DNA of 64,000 nucleotides from Tistlia consotensis USBA 355. Its GTDB lineage: Bacteria; Pseudomonadota; Alphaproteobacteria; Kiloniellales; DSM-21159. Location of the stretch: the NCBI RefSeq assembly GCF_900177295.1, contig NZ_FWZX01000029.1, forward strand, positions 26,296-90,295, read 5' to 3'. Every line of letters begins with the position of its first letter. The stretch's first letter is position 1. The translations under genes and the position numbers were made by a program. The notes under the pieces were generated by a model that did no database searches, was not told where the DNA came from, and was given only the letters and a program-made list of their open reading frames with translations. Shown one piece after another: positions 1 to 10,373 of the stretch.

Positions 1-730
1 GGGCCGGCGCGACCGCGCGCTCCAGCCCGACGCGGGCCCGCCGATTGGCCAGGTTGACGCTGGCGCTGGCGACGCCCGGCACGCCGAGCAGCGCCTTCTC
101 GACGCTGGCGACGCAGCTGGCGCAGGTCATGCCCTCGATCGCGAGATCGAGGCTGCTGCTCGCCGCCCGGCCGGTGGTGTCGGCCGGCGCCTCGTCCACC
201 GCGGCCGGACGGCAGGGCGCGGCGGAGGGCTCGCTCCAGGGCGCCGCCGGATAGCCGGCGGCCTGAAGCGCGGCGACGAGGCGCTCGCGCGCGGCCGGCG
301 GATCGGCCAGGGCGACCTCGGCACGGCCGGCGGCGTGGTCGACCTCGGCCGAGGCGACCCCCTCGACCGCCTCGAGCGTCCGCCGCACCTTGGCGGCGCA
401 GTTGCCGCAGCGCATGCCCTCGACCCGCAGCACGGTGGTCCGGTCCGCAGGCTCCGCGGCCGGCGCCTCGCCAGGCGCCTCCAGCCCGGCCGGATAGCCC
501 GCCTCGCGCAGGGCTGCGAGCAGGGTCCCGGGCTCGACCGCCGCGTCCGCGAGCGTCACCTCGGCGCGGCCGGCCGCATGGTCGACCTCGGCCGAGGCGA
601 CGCCCTCGACCGCCTCGAGCGCGCGCCGGACTTTGCCGGCACAGCCACCGCAATGCATGCCCTCGACCCGGAGCGCCAGGGCGCGTGGCGAGGTCGCGGC
701 CGCGGGATCTTCGATGATGGAATCGGTCAT
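1..730 (-). CDS. copA: Copper-translocating P-type ATPase, N-terminal part (truncated by window edge)
   Basis: The reading frame runs from ATG at 730 to the window edge, so only about 243 N-terminal residues are seen. They contain three heavy-metal-associated domains with CxxC sites at C27/C30 (MHCGGC), C108/C111 (MRCGNC) and C203/C206 (MTCASC). The membrane and ATPase domains lie outside the window. Domains 1 and 2 are near duplicates set exactly 81 codons apart, and the DNA is also repeated (about 321-433 and 564-676); domain 3 is divergent. Three metal-binding domains followed by an ATPase is the usual plan of bacterial Cu(I) exporters, which move copper from cytosol to periplasm. The CueR-like promoter just upstream supports copper. 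Another soft-metal ATPase is possible but less likely. Confidence 0.88.
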   Translation of the reverse strand, partial: MTDSIIEDPAAATSPRALALRVEGMHCGGCAGKVRRALEAVEGVASAEVDHAAGRAEVTLADAAVEPGTLLAALREAGYPAGLEAPGEAPAAEPADRTTVLRVEGMRCGNCAAKVRRTLEAVEGVASAEVDHAAGRAEVALADPPAARERLVAALQAAGYPAAPWSEPSAAPCRPAAVDEAPADTTGRAASSSLDLAIEGMTCASCVASVEKALLGVPGVASASVNLANRRARVGLERAVAPA

Positions 731-737
731 GCCGGCC

Positions 738-768
738 AAGATGGAGCTTCCAGTAGCTGGAAGGTCAA
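738..768 (-). promoter_or_regulatory. CueR/MerR-type copper promoter of copA
   Basis: On the minus strand a TTGACC -35 box (763-768) is followed after 19 bp by CATCTT (738-743). The long spacer carries the perfect inverted repeat CTTCCAG-TAG-CTGGAAG (748-764). A 19-bp spacer holding a CTTCC/GGAAG dyad is the signature of MerR-family metal promoters, and the half-site matches known CueR operators. The predicted transcription start falls at about 731, almost on the copA ATG at 730, and no Shine-Dalgarno sequence fits in between, so the mRNA may be leaderless. The regulator gene is not in the window. Confidence 0.8.
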
Positions 769-904
769 GAGACGGATAGAGCGGCCTCCGCCGTCGCGCT
801 GAACTGGGCCTTCAGCCGGCGTCTTTCTTCCGCGGCGCCGCGCCTGCTATAAACCTCCGTCGGCCCGCTTGGCCCTCCTCTCCGCTCCGTCCGGTAAGGC
901 GCTG

Positions 905-1537
905 ATGTTCCTGCTGATCGATAACTACGACAGCTTCACCTACAACCTCTTCCACTTCCTGGGAGAGCTGGGGGCGGAGCTCGAGGTCCGGCGCAACGAC
1001 GCGCTGACCGCCGACGAGGCGCTGGCGCTCAAGCCCCAGGGCATCATCCTCTCGCCCGGGCCCTGCGACCCGCCCAAAGCGGGCATCTGCCTCGAGCTGA
1101 TCGCCAAGGCCGCCGGCAAGCTGCCGCTGCTCGGGGTCTGCCTCGGCCACCAGGCGATCGGCGAGGCTTTCGGCGGCAGGGTCGTGCGCGGCCCGGCGCC
1201 GATGCACGGCAAGGTGACGCAGGTCGTCCACCAGGGCCGCGGCGTCTTCGCCGGCCTGCCCTCGCCCTTCGCCGCGACCCGCTACCATTCGCTGGTCGTC
1301 GCCCGCGAGGGCCTGCCCGACTGCCTGGAGATCACCGCCGAGGCCGAATCGGAAGGCGGGGGAGACGGCGTGATCATGGGCCTGCAGCACCGCGAGCTGC
1401 CGATCCACGGCGTGCAGTTCCACCCGGAATCGATCGCCTCGGAGCATGGCCACCGCCTGCTCGGCAATTTCCTGCGTCTCGCCGGCATGAACGACATCCG
1501 GCCGCTGCCGGCCGCCGCCGCGGCGACGGCCGCCTGA
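905..1537 (+). CDS. trpG: Anthranilate synthase component II (glutamine amidotransferase)
   Basis: The 210-residue class I glutamine amidotransferase begins [11 protein letters not shown], which fixes the start at ATG 905; an in-frame TTG at 869 is less likely. The catalytic triad is visible: C79 in GVCLGHQ, then H173 and E175 in FHPES. TrpG releases ammonia from glutamine for TrpE, which makes anthranilate from chorismate; the same subunit often also serves PabB in folate synthesis. trpE itself is not in the window, as the gene upstream is copA. trpD starts 13 bp downstream, so this is the first visible gene of the trpG-trpD-trpC-moaC-moeA run. The Ala-rich last ten residues are unremarkable. 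Confidence 0.96.
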   Translation: MFLLIDNYDSFTYNLFHFLGELGAELEVRRNDALTADEALALKPQGIILSPGPCDPPKAGICLELIAKAAGKLPLLGVCLGHQAIGEAFGGRVVRGPAPMHGKVTQVVHQGRGVFAGLPSPFAATRYHSLVVAREGLPDCLEITAEAESEGGGDGVIMGLQHRELPIHGVQFHPESIASEHGHRLLGNFLRLAGMNDIRPLPAAAAATAA

Positions 1538-1550
1538 CCGGGAGCGGCCG

Positions 1551-2588
1551 ATGCAGGGGGACCTGAAGGAGATCCGCAGCCTGATCGCGGAGGTCGCGAC
1601 CGGCCGGCCGATGAGCCTGGAGGAGTCTGAGCGCGCCTTCGACGTGATCATGTCGGGCAACGCCACGCCCGCGCAGATGGGCGGCCTGCTGATGGCGCTC
1701 AGGGTGCGCGGCGAGACGGTCGACGAGATCCTGGGGGCCGCGCGCACCATGCGCGCCAAGATGACGACGATCGAGGCGCCGGCCGGCGCCATCGACACCT
1801 GCGGCACCGGCGGCGACGCCAAGGGCACCTACAACATCTCGACGGCCGCCGCCTTCGTCGTCGCGGCCTGCGGCGTGCCGGTCGCCAAGCATGGCAACCG
1901 GGCCCTGTCCTCGAAGAGCGGCGCCGCCGACGTGCTGGGGGCGCTGGGCATCGACGTCGAGACCGACATGGCGACGGTGCAGCGCGCGCTCTGGGAGGTC
2001 GGCACCTGCTTCCTGATGGCGCCGCGCCACCACAGCGCGATGCGCCACGTCGGGCCGACCCGGGTCGAGCTCGGTACCCGGACGATCTTCAACCTGCTGG
2101 GGCCCCTGTGCAATCCGGCCAAGGTCAGGCGCCAGATCATGGGCGTCTTCGACCGGGCCTGGATCGAGCCGCTGGCCGAGGTGCTGAAGGGCCTGGGCCA
2201 CGAGAAGGCCTGGGTGTTCCACGGCGAGGGCGGCTTCGACGAGCTGACCACCTCCGGGACCAGCTGGGTCGCGGCGCTGGCCGACGGCCGGGTCCGGACC
2301 TTCGAGGTGACGCCGGAGGCCGCCGGCCTGCCGCGCTGCAGCCCCGACGACCTCAAGGGCGGCGATGCCGAGACCAACGCCGCGGCGATCCGCGCCCTGC
2401 TCGGCGGCCAGCACGGCCCGTTCCGCGACACCGTGCTGCTGACCTCGGCGGCCGCCCTGATCGTTGCCGACAAGGCGGGCGACCTGAAGCAGGGCGTCGC
2501 CAAGGCGGCCGAGGCGCTGGACAGCGGCCGGGCGATGCGGGTGCTGGAGCGCCTGATCCAGGTGACCGACGGCAAAACGCCGGTCTGA
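1551..2588 (+). CDS. trpD: Anthranilate phosphoribosyltransferase
   Basis: The 345-residue product has the family landmarks: the GTGGD loop ([17 protein letters not shown]) that holds PRPP, KHGNR, and the anthranilate-binding stretch around [10 protein letters not shown] and [10 protein letters not shown]. Length is normal. It attaches phosphoribose to anthranilate, the second committed step to tryptophan, in the cytosol. The ATG at 1551 lies 13 bp after the trpG stop with GGAGCGG just ahead, so the two are surely co-transcribed. The gene ends 23 bp before trpC. Nothing unusual is seen. Confidence 0.97.
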   Translation: MQGDLKEIRSLIAEVATGRPMSLEESERAFDVIMSGNATPAQMGGLLMALRVRGETVDEILGAARTMRAKMTTIEAPAGAIDTCGTGGDAKGTYNISTAAAFVVAACGVPVAKHGNRALSSKSGAADVLGALGIDVETDMATVQRALWEVGTCFLMAPRHHSAMRHVGPTRVELGTRTIFNLLGPLCNPAKVRRQIMGVFDRAWIEPLAEVLKGLGHEKAWVFHGEGGFDELTTSGTSWVAALADGRVRTFEVTPEAAGLPRCSPDDLKGGDAETNAAAIRALLGGQHGPFRDTVLLTSAAALIVADKAGDLKQGVAKAAEALDSGRAMRVLERLIQVTDGKTPV

Positions 2589-2611
2589 ACAGACGAGGGA
2601 GGAGAGTCCCG

Positions 2612-3418
2612 GTGAGCGACGTGCTGGCACGGATCTGCGACGACAAGCGCGCCTTCGTGGCGGCGCGCAAGGCGATCCGGCCGGAAGCGCGGCTCGCCGC
2701 CGAGGCCGCCGCGGCCTCGCGCCCGCGCGGCTTCCTCGCCGCGCTCAAGGCCGGCTGCCTCAGGAACGGCTTCGCCCTGATCTGCGAGATCAAGAAAGCC
2801 TCGCCCTCCAAGGGCCTGATCCGCGAGGACTTCGACCCGCCGCGCCTAGCCGAGGCCTATGCCGCCGGCGGCGCCTCCTGCCTGTCGGTGCTGACCGACG
2901 AGCCCTGGTTCCAGGGCAGCGACGCGCACCTGATCGCGGCGCGCGCCGCGGTCGGGCTGCCGGTGATCCGCAAGGACTTCATGCTCGAGCCCTACCAGAT
3001 CCTGGAGAGCCGGGCGCTCGGCGCCGACTGCGTGCTGCTGATCCTGGCGGCCCTCTCCGACGCGCAGGCGGCCGAGCTGGAGAGCACGGCGCTGGAGCTC
3101 GGCATGGACGTGCTGCTCGAGGTGCACGACGCCGCGGAGCTCGAGCGGGCGCTCAGCCTCAAGTCGCCGCTGCTCGGCATAAACAACCGCAATCTCAAGA
3201 CCTTGCAGGTCGACCTTGCGACGACGGAGTCGCTGGCGCCGCGGGTCCCGCGCGAGCGCTTCCTGGTCGGCGAGAGCGGCGTCTACGGGCCGGCCGACAT
3301 CGCCCGCCTGCGCCGCGCCGGCGCCCGGGCCTTCCTGATCGGCGAATCGCTGATGCGCCAGGCCGACGTCACGGCGGCGACCCGGGCGCTCTTCGCCGGC
3401 GACGAGCAGGCGGCCTGA
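2612..3418 (+). CDS. trpC: Indole-3-glycerol phosphate synthase
   Basis: The 268-residue TIM-barrel enzyme closes the indole ring of CdRP to give indole-3-glycerol phosphate. I place the start at GTG 2612 ([13 protein letters not shown]) because a strong GAGGGAGGAG ribosome site precedes it. The conserved segments are present: [13 protein letters not shown] near the N-terminus, [45 protein letters not shown] and LVGESGVYG. The TGA overlaps the moaC ATG by one base, implying translational coupling. trpF, B and A are not in this cluster, the usual split of the alphaproteobacterial trp genes. Confidence 0.97.
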   Translation: MSDVLARICDDKRAFVAARKAIRPEARLAAEAAAASRPRGFLAALKAGCLRNGFALICEIKKASPSKGLIREDFDPPRLAEAYAAGGASCLSVLTDEPWFQGSDAHLIAARAAVGLPVIRKDFMLEPYQILESRALGADCVLLILAALSDAQAAELESTALELGMDVLLEVHDAAELERALSLKSPLLGINNRNLKTLQVDLATTESLAPRVPRERFLVGESGVYGPADIARLRRAGARAFLIGESLMRQADVTAATRALFAGDEQAA

Positions 3419-3906
3419 TGGGCGGGTCGGGCGGCGGCTTCACCCACTTCGACGCCGAGGGCAAGGCGGTCATGGTCGACGTCTCGGCCAAGGCCGAGAC
3501 CGAGCGCACGGCGACGGCCCGCGGCGAGATCGTCATGCAGCCCGCGACCCTGGCGCTGATCCGCGACGGCGGCGTCGAGAAGGGCGACGTGCTGTCGGTC
3601 GCGCGGCTCGCCGGCATCATGGGCGCCAAGCGCACCCCGGAGCTGATCCCGCTCTGCCATCCCCTCGCCCTCGCCTCGGTCAAGGTCGACCTCCGGCTGG
3701 CCCCGGAGCGCAACGCCGTCGAGATCGAGGCGACCTGCAAGCTGACCGGGCGGACCGGCGTCGAGATGGAGGCCCTGACCGCCGTCTCGGTCGCGGCGCT
3801 GACCGTCTACGACATGTGCAAGGCGGTCGACCGCGCCATGCGCATCGGCGAGATCCGTCTGGTCCACAAGGCCGGCGGCAAGTCCGGCGGCTACGAGGCC
3901 GCCTGA
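3418..3906 (+). CDS. moaC: Cyclic pyranopterin monophosphate synthase
   Basis: The 162-residue protein shows the MoaC core: [12 protein letters not shown], the PLCHPLAL motif carrying the catalytic histidine, the acidic GVEMEALT stretch, YDMCKAVD, and the lysine-rich C-terminal KSGGYEA. MoaC converts the MoaA product to cyclic pyranopterin monophosphate, the first pterin intermediate of molybdenum cofactor. Its start overlaps trpC by one base and moeA begins 17 bp after its stop, so it is translated within the trp-mo operon. Length is typical. Confidence 0.97.
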   Translation: MGGSGGGFTHFDAEGKAVMVDVSAKAETERTATARGEIVMQPATLALIRDGGVEKGDVLSVARLAGIMGAKRTPELIPLCHPLALASVKVDLRLAPERNAVEIEATCKLTGRTGVEMEALTAVSVAALTVYDMCKAVDRAMRIGEIRLVHKAGGKSGGYEAA

Positions 3907-3923
3907 GCCATGGAGACCGCCCA

Positions 3924-5138
3924 ATGATCTCGGTCGAGGAGGCCCTGCAGCGCATCCTCGCCGGCTTCCAGCCGCTGCCCGCCGAGGTGCTGCCGATCGG
4001 CGAGGCCTTCGGCCGCGTCCTGGCCGAGCCGCTGGTCGCCCGCGCGACCCAGCCGCCGGCCGCGGTCTCGGCGATGGACGGCTACGCCGTGCGCGCCGCC
4101 GACGTCGCGGCGGTGCCCTGCGAGCTCGAGGTCGTCGGCCACGTGCCGGCCGGCAGCAGCCACGACGGCCGGCTGCAGCCCGGCCAGGCCGTGCGCATCT
4201 TCACCGGCGCGCCGCTGCCCGAGGGCGCCGACTCGATCGTCATCCAGGAGGACACCGAGGCGCTGGATGGCCGGGTCCGCGTGCTCGAATCAGTGCGTCA
4301 GGGCAACTACGTGCGCCCGGCCGGGCTCGACTTCCGGGCCGGCGAGGTCGGCCTGGAGGCCGGCCGGCGCCTGACCGCCCGCGACGTCGGCCTCGCCGCC
4401 GCCATGGACCGGCCCTGGCTGTCGGTGCGGCGCCGGCCGCGCGTCGCGATCCTGGCGACCGGCGACGAGGTCGTCATGCCCGGCGAGCCGCGCGGGCCGA
4501 ACCAGATCGTCAGCTCCAACGGCCTGTCGCTCTCGGCCGCGGTGCGCGCCTGCGGCGGCGAGCCCCTGCTGCTGGCGATCGCCCGCGACGACGCCGCCTC
4601 GCTGCAGGCCCTGGCCGGCGAGGCGCGCGGCGCCGACCTGCTGGTCACCACCGGCGGCGCCTCGGTCGGCGAGCACGACCTGGTACGCCAGGCGCTCGGC
4701 GAGCGCGGCCTGGAGCTTGACTTCTGGCAGATCGCCATGCGCCCGGGCAAGCCGCTGATGTTCGGCCGGATCCAGGGCACGCCGCTGCTCGGCCTGCCGG
4801 GCAACCCCGTCTCGACCGTGGTCTGCGCCACCCTCTTCCTGCGCCCGGTCCTGGAGCGCCTGCAGGGCCTGGAGCGGCCGCCGCACCGGCTGCTGCCGGC
4901 CCGGCTCGGCGTGCCGCTGAAGCAGAACGACCGGCGCCAGGACTACCTGCGCAGCAGGCTCGAGCGCCAGCCCGACGGCACGGTCGTCGCCAGCCCCTTC
5001 CCGCGGCAGGATTCCTCGATGCTGGCGGTGCTGTCGCAGGCCGAGGGCCTGGTCGTGCGGGCGCCCCACGCGCCGCCCGCCGCCGCCGGCGACCCGATCG
5101 CCTACCTGCCCCTGGACGGCGATCTGCTGTCGCTCTGA
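3924..5138 (+). CDS. moeA: Molybdopterin molybdenumtransferase
   Basis: The 404-residue product starts at ATG 3924 behind TGGAGA. Recognisable MoeA segments are AVSAMDGYAVRAAD, the sugar-transport-like GQAVRIFTGAPLPEGADSIV, the MPT-binding core (VAILATGDEVVMPG, QIVSSNG, TTGGASVGEHD) and MRPGKPLMFG with GLPGNPVSTVV near residue 290. MoeA inserts molybdate into adenylylated molybdopterin. Pairing with moaC makes sense functionally. The next gene, lexA, is 175 bp away with its own SOS promoter, so moeA probably ends the operon. Confidence 0.96.
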   Translation: MISVEEALQRILAGFQPLPAEVLPIGEAFGRVLAEPLVARATQPPAAVSAMDGYAVRAADVAAVPCELEVVGHVPAGSSHDGRLQPGQAVRIFTGAPLPEGADSIVIQEDTEALDGRVRVLESVRQGNYVRPAGLDFRAGEVGLEAGRRLTARDVGLAAAMDRPWLSVRRRPRVAILATGDEVVMPGEPRGPNQIVSSNGLSLSAAVRACGGEPLLLAIARDDAASLQALAGEARGADLLVTTGGASVGEHDLVRQALGERGLELDFWQIAMRPGKPLMFGRIQGTPLLGLPGNPVSTVVCATLFLRPVLERLQGLERPPHRLLPARLGVPLKQNDRRQDYLRSRLERQPDGTVVASPFPRQDSSMLAVLSQAEGLVVRAPHAPPAAAGDPIAYLPLDGDLLSL

Positions 5139-5178
5139 GGCGCGTCAAAAGACGTCACTTCTGTTACTCTCCGGTTGC

Positions 5179-5207
5179 TTGACGACACCCTGGAACATTG
5201 ATAGAAC
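5179..5207 (+). promoter_or_regulatory. lexA promoter with alphaproteobacterial SOS box
   Basis: GAAC-attgata-GAAC at 5193-5207 is an exact GAAC-N7-GAAC direct repeat, the known alphaproteobacterial LexA box read on the other strand as GTTC-N7-GTTC. A TTGACG hexamer (5179-5184) sits 17 bp before TAGAAC (5202-5207), so the box covers the -10 element, as expected for autorepression. The start codon of lexA is about 105 bases downstream. I saw no second perfect box in the 175-bp gap. Confidence 0.82.
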
Positions 5208-5313
5208 GTCCCGATAAGTTTTCGCTTCGTTCCAGCCTGTAACCGTGTCGTAACCGTCATCGCTCGCCAGGTTCTGTCGTCGATGTCAGCGCGCACCGGG
5301 GGGAATACGGACC

Positions 5314-6015
5314 ATGCTGACGCGTAAACAGCACGAGTTGCTGACCTACCTGCAGAAGTACCTCGCCGACCACGGCGTCTCGCCCTCCTTCGACGAGATG
5401 CGCGACGCGCTCGGCCTGAAATCCAAGTCCGGCATCCACCGTCTGATCACCGGTCTCGAGGAGCGCGGCTTCATCCGCCGCCTGCCGCACCGGGCGCGCG
5501 CCATCGAGGTGCTGCGCCTGCCCGAGGACGTGACCGGCCGCGCCGGCTTCGCCCCGGCGGTCATCCAGGGCGGCCGCGCCGAGCCGCGCAAGCCGATCGG
5601 CCGGCCGGTGCAGGCCAGCGAGGCCGGCCTGGAGGCGAGCAGCCTGCCGCTCTACGGCCGCATCGCCGCCGGCACGCCGATCGAGGCGCTGCGCAACGAG
5701 GACCGCTTCGTCGAGGTGCCGCCGACCCTGATCGGCCGGGGCAAGCACTACGCCCTCGAGGTCGAGGGCGATTCGATGATCGACGCCGGCATCCACGACG
5801 GCGACACGGTGATCATCGAGGAGACCGACTACGCCGAGAACGGCGCCATCGTCGTCGCCCTGGTCGACGGCGAGGAGGTCACCCTGAAGCGGCTGCGCCG
5901 CCGCCAGGGCGCGATCGCCCTGGAGCCGGCCAACGTCAACTACGAGACCCGGCTCTTCCCGCCCGACCGCGTCACGATCCAGGGCCGCCTGGTCGGCCTG
6001 ATCCGCCGCTACTGA
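5314..6015 (+). CDS. lexA: LexA repressor (SOS regulator, self-cleaving)
   Basis: The 233-residue product has an N-terminal winged helix ([40 protein letters not shown]) and a C-terminal S24 peptidase domain. The cleavage site is A119-G120 in GRIAAGTP; the catalytic pair is S154 (EGDSM) and K192. RecA filaments trigger self-cleavage after DNA damage. It is about 30 residues longer than the E. coli protein because of a linker rich in Gly, Arg and Pro (residues 72-110), which is usual in alphaproteobacteria. GGGGGGAA precedes the ATG. The SOS box upstream predicts autoregulation. Confidence 0.97.
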   Translation: MLTRKQHELLTYLQKYLADHGVSPSFDEMRDALGLKSKSGIHRLITGLEERGFIRRLPHRARAIEVLRLPEDVTGRAGFAPAVIQGGRAEPRKPIGRPVQASEAGLEASSLPLYGRIAAGTPIEALRNEDRFVEVPPTLIGRGKHYALEVEGDSMIDAGIHDGDTVIIEETDYAENGAIVVALVDGEEVTLKRLRRRQGAIALEPANVNYETRLFPPDRVTIQGRLVGLIRRY

Positions 6016-6043
6016 GGCTGTCGGCGGGCCGGCAGGCGCGGCG

Positions 6044-6436
6044 ATGATTCTTCTGGTCTACGCCGTCCCGACGACCCTTGTCATCGCCCTCACGCTGACG
6101 CTGCCGGTTTGGGTCATTCGCAAGTGTGTGGGACGATTCTGGGGCCTCTCCGCCCTTGAGACGACGCTCTGGCGCGCGCTGGGCGATGTCGCCTTCGTTT
6201 TCACCGCGCTGCTCGTCCTGGCCCATGCCGGCGAGCGCTACGCGCCCTTGGCGCAGTGCTTCAGCCTGCTCGGCACCTGCGCGCTTCCGCTGGGCGACGT
6301 TCTGTTCGCCTGGGGGTTCTTCTTCCAAGTGGCGACCGTTCCCCTCGGCATCCCGATCGCTGTCTTCGCCTGCATTGAGGCGGTCCGACGCCACCGCGCT
6401 TCGGCATCGAAGATCTCGTCTCCGGAAGCCAATTAG
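6044..6436 (+). CDS. Small integral membrane protein of unknown function
   Basis: I do not recognise this 130-residue protein. It has three clear hydrophobic segments, about residues 3-24, 44-63 and 85-111, and a basic C-terminal tail (RRHRASASK). The ATG at 6044 is 28 bp past the lexA stop, so it could be read through from lexA, and the gene converges on comEC, whose stop lies 10 bp beyond. Base composition looks somewhat less GC-rich at wobble positions than its neighbours. It may be a lineage-specific gene. Confidence that it is coding is moderate, based on uninterrupted frame and consistent membrane pattern. Confidence 0.6.
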   Translation: MILLVYAVPTTLVIALTLTLPVWVIRKCVGRFWGLSALETTLWRALGDVAFVFTALLVLAHAGERYAPLAQCFSLLGTCALPLGDVLFAWGFFFQVATVPLGIPIAVFACIEAVRRHRASASKISSPEAN

Positions 6437-6446
6437 GCCTGCACGA

Positions 6447-8636
6447 TCAGTCGCCCTCAGCGTCGCCATCCTCCGCGCCCTCGGGCGCGGCCCACGGCGG
6501 CCGGCGCGGGCGGTCGCTACGGCGGACCCAGGGCCGCTCGCCGCGGGCCTCGCGGGTTGTCTCGACGGAGATGCCCGCGGCCGACAGGCGGATCGCCTGG
6601 CCGCCCTCGCGCCACAGCCGCCAGCGGTCGACGATCAGCTGCGGCGCCGGCGGGCCCTGGCCGCAGGCCCGCGGCACCGACAGCGTCGTGACGATGACCC
6701 GGGCGGCGCGGCAGTCCTCCAGCAGCGCCATGGCGTCCTCGGGCAGCGCGATCCGGCCCCAGCGCGTCTCGTAGAGGCAGCCGTAGCCGTCGCAGCGCAG
6801 CCAGTCCGGCACCGAGGCACCGGCGTCCGGCCAGTCCAGCCCCTCGTCGAGGGCGGCGCGGCGCAGCCACTGCTCGGCGACGAAGCGCGCCCGCCGGCCG
6901 CTCGACAGGGCGAGCCCGCCGCCGGCGCCGCGCACCGCGACCAGGCGTCCGTCCTCGGCGACCAGCAGGTCGGGCGGCCGCCGGGTCCAGGGCGAGGCCA
7001 GCCCGAGCAGCAGCAGCGGCAGCCCCAGGAGCCGCAGCGCCGGCGGCTTCCAGAGGCAGAGCCAGAGGCCGCCGAGCGCGACCGCCGCGAGGCCCCAGCC
7101 CGGCATCGCCGGCACCAGGGCGACGGCGCTCGGCCAGCCGGCGACCATCCCGGCGACCCAGAGGATCGCCCGGATGCCCTCGCCGAGCAGCCAGAGGAAG
7201 GGCGCGTCGAGCCCGACGGGCATGGCGAGCAGCGCGAGCAGGGCGGCCGGCATGACCAGGAAGGCCGCGACCGGCACCGCCAGCAGGTTCGCGACCAGGC
7301 CGTAGAGCGCCAGACGGTTGAAGTGGTAGGCGGCGAAGGGCGCCGTCGCGAGGCCCGCGATCAGCGAGGTGAAGGCGAGCGCGGCGAGGTAGCCGAGCGG
7401 CCGCAGCCAGAGGCTCTCGCCGCGCGCCAGGGCTCTCAGGCCCCGCCCCCGCTCCCGCCAGCCGCGCCACAGCTCCCAGGCCGCGACCAGCGCGACGACC
7501 GCGGCGAAGGACAGCTGGAAGGAGGCGCTGACCAGGCTCTCGGGCGCCAGCAGCAGGACGGCGGCGGCGGCCCAGGCGACGAGGCGGAGGGTCAGGGCGG
7601 TGCGGTCGAGCAGCACGGCGAGCAGCACCAGGCCGACCATGACGAAGGCGCGCTGCGCGGTGACGCTGGCGCCGGCCAGCTGCAGGTAGCCGAAGGCGGC
7701 CGCCAGCGCCGCGGCGGCCGCCCACTTCTTGATCGGCCGGGTCAGCGCGAGCGCCGGCACCGCGGCCAGCCCGGCGCGCAGGGCGAAGAACACGGCGCCG
7801 GCGGCGAGCCCCAGATGCAGGCCGGAGATCGCCAGCAGGTGCGCCAGGCCGCTGTTGCGCAGCGCCGCCAGGTCGGGCTCCGAGATCGCGCCGCGCTCGC
7901 CGACGGTCAGGGCCGCCGCGACCGCGCCGCGCCGGTCCGGCAGCACCGCCAGCGCCCGCTCGGCGATGGCCTGGCGCAGGCCGTCGCGCCAGCGCGTCAG
8001 CCGCGCCCCGAGGCCCGGCTCGCCGCCGGCCGCCGGTGCCAGGCGCTCCAGCTTGCCGAGCGCGAAGCCGACGGCGCCGAGCCGGAGGAACCAGGCCCGG
8101 CGGGCGAAGTCGTAGGCGCCGGGTGTCGCCGGCCCCGGCGGCGGCCGCAGGATCGCCAGCAGCGCGATCCGGTCGCCGGGCCCGACCTCGGGCTCCAGGC
8201 CGCGCAGCGAGACGCGCAGCCGCTCCGGCGTCGCCGCCCCGGGGAGGCGCCCGATCCGGGCCTCGCCGAGCCAGAGGCGGCGGCCTTCGCCGTCGCGCTC
8301 GACCCGCTCGACCGTCGCCTGCAGCCGCACCGGCCCGAGCTCCTGCTGCAGCACCGGCGCGGCGACCGCCAGGCTGCGCAGCTGGGCGAGCTGGAAGCCG
8401 AGCGCGGCGGCCAGAGCCGCGAGCAGCAGCGGGCCGATCCAGGCGCGGCGCCAGAGCAGCAGCAGCGGCAAGCCGAGCAGGCCGACGACCAGGGGCGCCA
8501 GCCAGCGCGGCGGCTCGAGCGGCAGCGCGAAGTAGAGCGCGATGCCGGCGCCGAGCAGCACCGGCAGCCAGAGCGCCGCCTGCGGGCGGGCCGCCTGGAC
8601 CAGGGCCCCTATCTGCCGGCCGAAGCCTGGGATCAC
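6447..8636 (-). CDS. comEC: ComEC/Rec2 family DNA-uptake channel
   Basis: The product is about 729 residues from GTG 8636 ([14 protein letters not shown]), preceded by GGGAGG; the frame extends upstream to a TTG at 8741 but that stretch is Cys/Pro/Arg-rich and unlike coding. An N-terminal pair of membrane helices and an OB-like DUF4131 region lead into the competence domain with many helices and the motif [16 protein letters not shown]. The C-terminal third resembles the metallo-beta-lactamase-like tail but without a visible HxHxDH motif, as in many alphaproteobacterial homologues. ComEC moves single-stranded DNA across the inner membrane during transformation. No other competence genes are nearby. 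It diverges from gltX. Confidence 0.9.
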   Translation of the reverse strand: MIPGFGRQIGALVQAARPQAALWLPVLLGAGIALYFALPLEPPRWLAPLVVGLLGLPLLLLWRRAWIGPLLLAALAAALGFQLAQLRSLAVAAPVLQQELGPVRLQATVERVERDGEGRRLWLGEARIGRLPGAATPERLRVSLRGLEPEVGPGDRIALLAILRPPPGPATPGAYDFARRAWFLRLGAVGFALGKLERLAPAAGGEPGLGARLTRWRDGLRQAIAERALAVLPDRRGAVAAALTVGERGAISEPDLAALRNSGLAHLLAISGLHLGLAAGAVFFALRAGLAAVPALALTRPIKKWAAAAALAAAFGYLQLAGASVTAQRAFVMVGLVLLAVLLDRTALTLRLVAWAAAAVLLLAPESLVSASFQLSFAAVVALVAAWELWRGWRERGRGLRALARGESLWLRPLGYLAALAFTSLIAGLATAPFAAYHFNRLALYGLVANLLAVPVAAFLVMPAALLALLAMPVGLDAPFLWLLGEGIRAILWVAGMVAGWPSAVALVPAMPGWGLAAVALGGLWLCLWKPPALRLLGLPLLLLGLASPWTRRPPDLLVAEDGRLVAVRGAGGGLALSSGRRARFVAEQWLRRAALDEGLDWPDAGASVPDWLRCDGYGCLYETRWGRIALPEDAMALLEDCRAARVIVTTLSVPRACGQGPPAPQLIVDRWRLWREGGQAIRLSAAGISVETTREARGERPWVRRSDRPRRPPWAAPEGAEDGDAEGD

Positions 8637-8843
8637 GACCGCCCGCGCCTCCCGCGCGCCACGAGGACCGCCCGAACAGGTTGCACCTGGCGGACAGTTG
8701 AGCACGCCCAGGCGGCAAATGCAGCAGCGCGCCCGCGGCAAGGTGGCCGGCAGCGGGCGGCGCCTCGGGGGTGCGGCGACCGTCGCCGCGTGCTAGACAG
8801 CCCGACCCGACACCTTGACCCACCACAGGACCCGACGCCGGCC

Positions 8844-10238
8844 ATGCCTCCCGTCACCCGTTTCGCCCCCTCGCCGACCGGCTTCCTGCACATCGGCGGC
8901 GCCCGCACGGCGCTGTTCAACTGGCTCTACGCCCGCCACCACGGCGGCCGCTTCCTGCTGCGCATCGAGGATACCGACCGGGCGCGCTCGACCGAGGCCG
9001 CGATCGCCGCGATCCTCGACGGCCTGGCCTGGCTCGGCCTGGAGTGGGACGGCGAGGTCGTCTACCAGTTCGCCCGTGCCGAGCGGCACGCCGAGGTCGC
9101 CCGCCGCCTGGTCGCGGAGGGCCGCGCCTACTACTGCTACGCCACGCCGGCCGAGCTGGAGGAGATGCGCGCAACGGCGCGCGCCGAGGGCCGGCCGCTG
9201 CGCTACGACGGCCGCTGGCGCGACCGCGACCCCGCCGAGGCGCCGGAGGGCGTGCCGCCGGTCGTGCGCATGAAGGCGCCCCAGGAGGGCGAGACGACGA
9301 TCGCCGACCTGGTCCAGGGCGAGGTCACGGTCGCCAATGCGCAGCTCGACGACATGGTGCTGCTGCGCGCCGACGGCACGCCGACCTACATGCTCTCGGT
9401 CGTGGTCGACGACCACGACATGGACATCACCACGGTGATCCGCGGCGACGACCACCTGACCAACGCCTTCCGCCAGACCCAGCTCTACCGGCTGTGCGGC
9501 TGGGAGCCGCCGGCCTTCGCGCACATCCCGCTGATCCACGGGCCGGACGGCGCCAAGCTGTCGAAGCGCCACGGCGCGCTCGGTGTCGAGGCCTACCGCG
9601 AGATGGGCTACCTGCCGGAGGCGCTGCGCAACTACCTGCTGCGCCTCGGCTGGGCGCACGGCGACGACGAGATCATCCCGACCGACAAGGCGATCGAGTG
9701 GTTCGACCTCGACGGCGTCGGCCGCTCGCCGGCGCGCTTCGACTTCGACAAGCTGAACCACCTGAACGGCCACTACATCCGCGAGGCCGACGACGCGCGC
9801 CTCGCCGGGCTGGTCGCCGGCAGCTTCGAGCCGGCGCCCTCGCCGGCGGCGCTGGGCCGCCTCACGGCCGGCATGGCCGGCATGAAGGCGCGCGCCAAGA
9901 CCCTGAAGGAGCTGGCCGAGCTCGGCGCCTTCTACGTCGCCGAGCGGCCGCTGGTCCTGAACGAGAAGGCGGAGAAGCTGCTGACCGCAGAGGCGCTCCA
10001 GGCCCTCGCCGCGCTGCGCCCCCGCCTGGCGTCGCTGGCCGACTGGACCGCCGAGGCGATCGAGGCCGAGGCGCGGGCCTTCGCCGAGGCCGCCGGGCTC
10101 AAGCTCGGCGCCGTGGCGCAGCCGCTGCGCGCCGCGCTGACCGGCTCCAACGTCTCGCCGCCGATCTTCGAGGCGGCGGCGATCCTGGGGCGCGACGAGA
10201 CGCTGGCGCGGCTCGACGACCGTCTCGCGCCACCCTGA
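8844..10238 (+). CDS. gltX: Glutamyl-tRNA synthetase
   Basis: This 464-residue class I synthetase starts at ATG 8844 ([13 protein letters not shown]). The nucleotide-binding HIGG is at 16-19 and the KLSKR form of KMSKS at 238-242. Other signatures are [12 protein letters not shown], the substrate-binding [18 protein letters not shown], and a helical anticodon-binding C-terminus. Many alphaproteobacteria have two gltX paralogues; the eight-residue spacing and sequence here do not settle whether this one also charges tRNA-Gln. It is monocistronic or leads into gltA, which has its own promoter 56 bp later. Confidence 0.96.
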   Translation: MPPVTRFAPSPTGFLHIGGARTALFNWLYARHHGGRFLLRIEDTDRARSTEAAIAAILDGLAWLGLEWDGEVVYQFARAERHAEVARRLVAEGRAYYCYATPAELEEMRATARAEGRPLRYDGRWRDRDPAEAPEGVPPVVRMKAPQEGETTIADLVQGEVTVANAQLDDMVLLRADGTPTYMLSVVVDDHDMDITTVIRGDDHLTNAFRQTQLYRLCGWEPPAFAHIPLIHGPDGAKLSKRHGALGVEAYREMGYLPEALRNYLLRLGWAHGDDEIIPTDKAIEWFDLDGVGRSPARFDFDKLNHLNGHYIREADDARLAGLVAGSFEPAPSPAALGRLTAGMAGMKARAKTLKELAELGAFYVAERPLVLNEKAEKLLTAEALQALAALRPRLASLADWTAEAIEAEARAFAEAAGLKLGAVAQPLRAALTGSNVSPPIFEAAAILGRDETLARLDDRLAPP

Positions 10239-10293
10239 GCGGCGTTCGCCGACCCCTGAATTTCACGCGACGCAGGGCGGCGGAGCGACGCAA

Positions 10294-10322
10294 TTGATCG
10301 ACGGCGGCCCGCTCAGTATGCT
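10294..10322 (+). promoter_or_regulatory. Predicted sigma-70-type promoter of gltA
   Basis: TTGATC (10294-10299), a 17-bp spacer, and TATGCT (10317-10322) sit 51 bp upstream of the gltA ATG in the 135-bp gltX-gltA gap. Spacing is ideal, and the hexamers stand out against a GC-rich background. Predicted transcription start is near 10329. This is a sequence-only call. Confidence 0.55.
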
Positions 10323-10373
10323 GCGCCGCAACCAAGGGCGCGGGCCGATATCCGCGCATTTCCTCTAGGGAAC

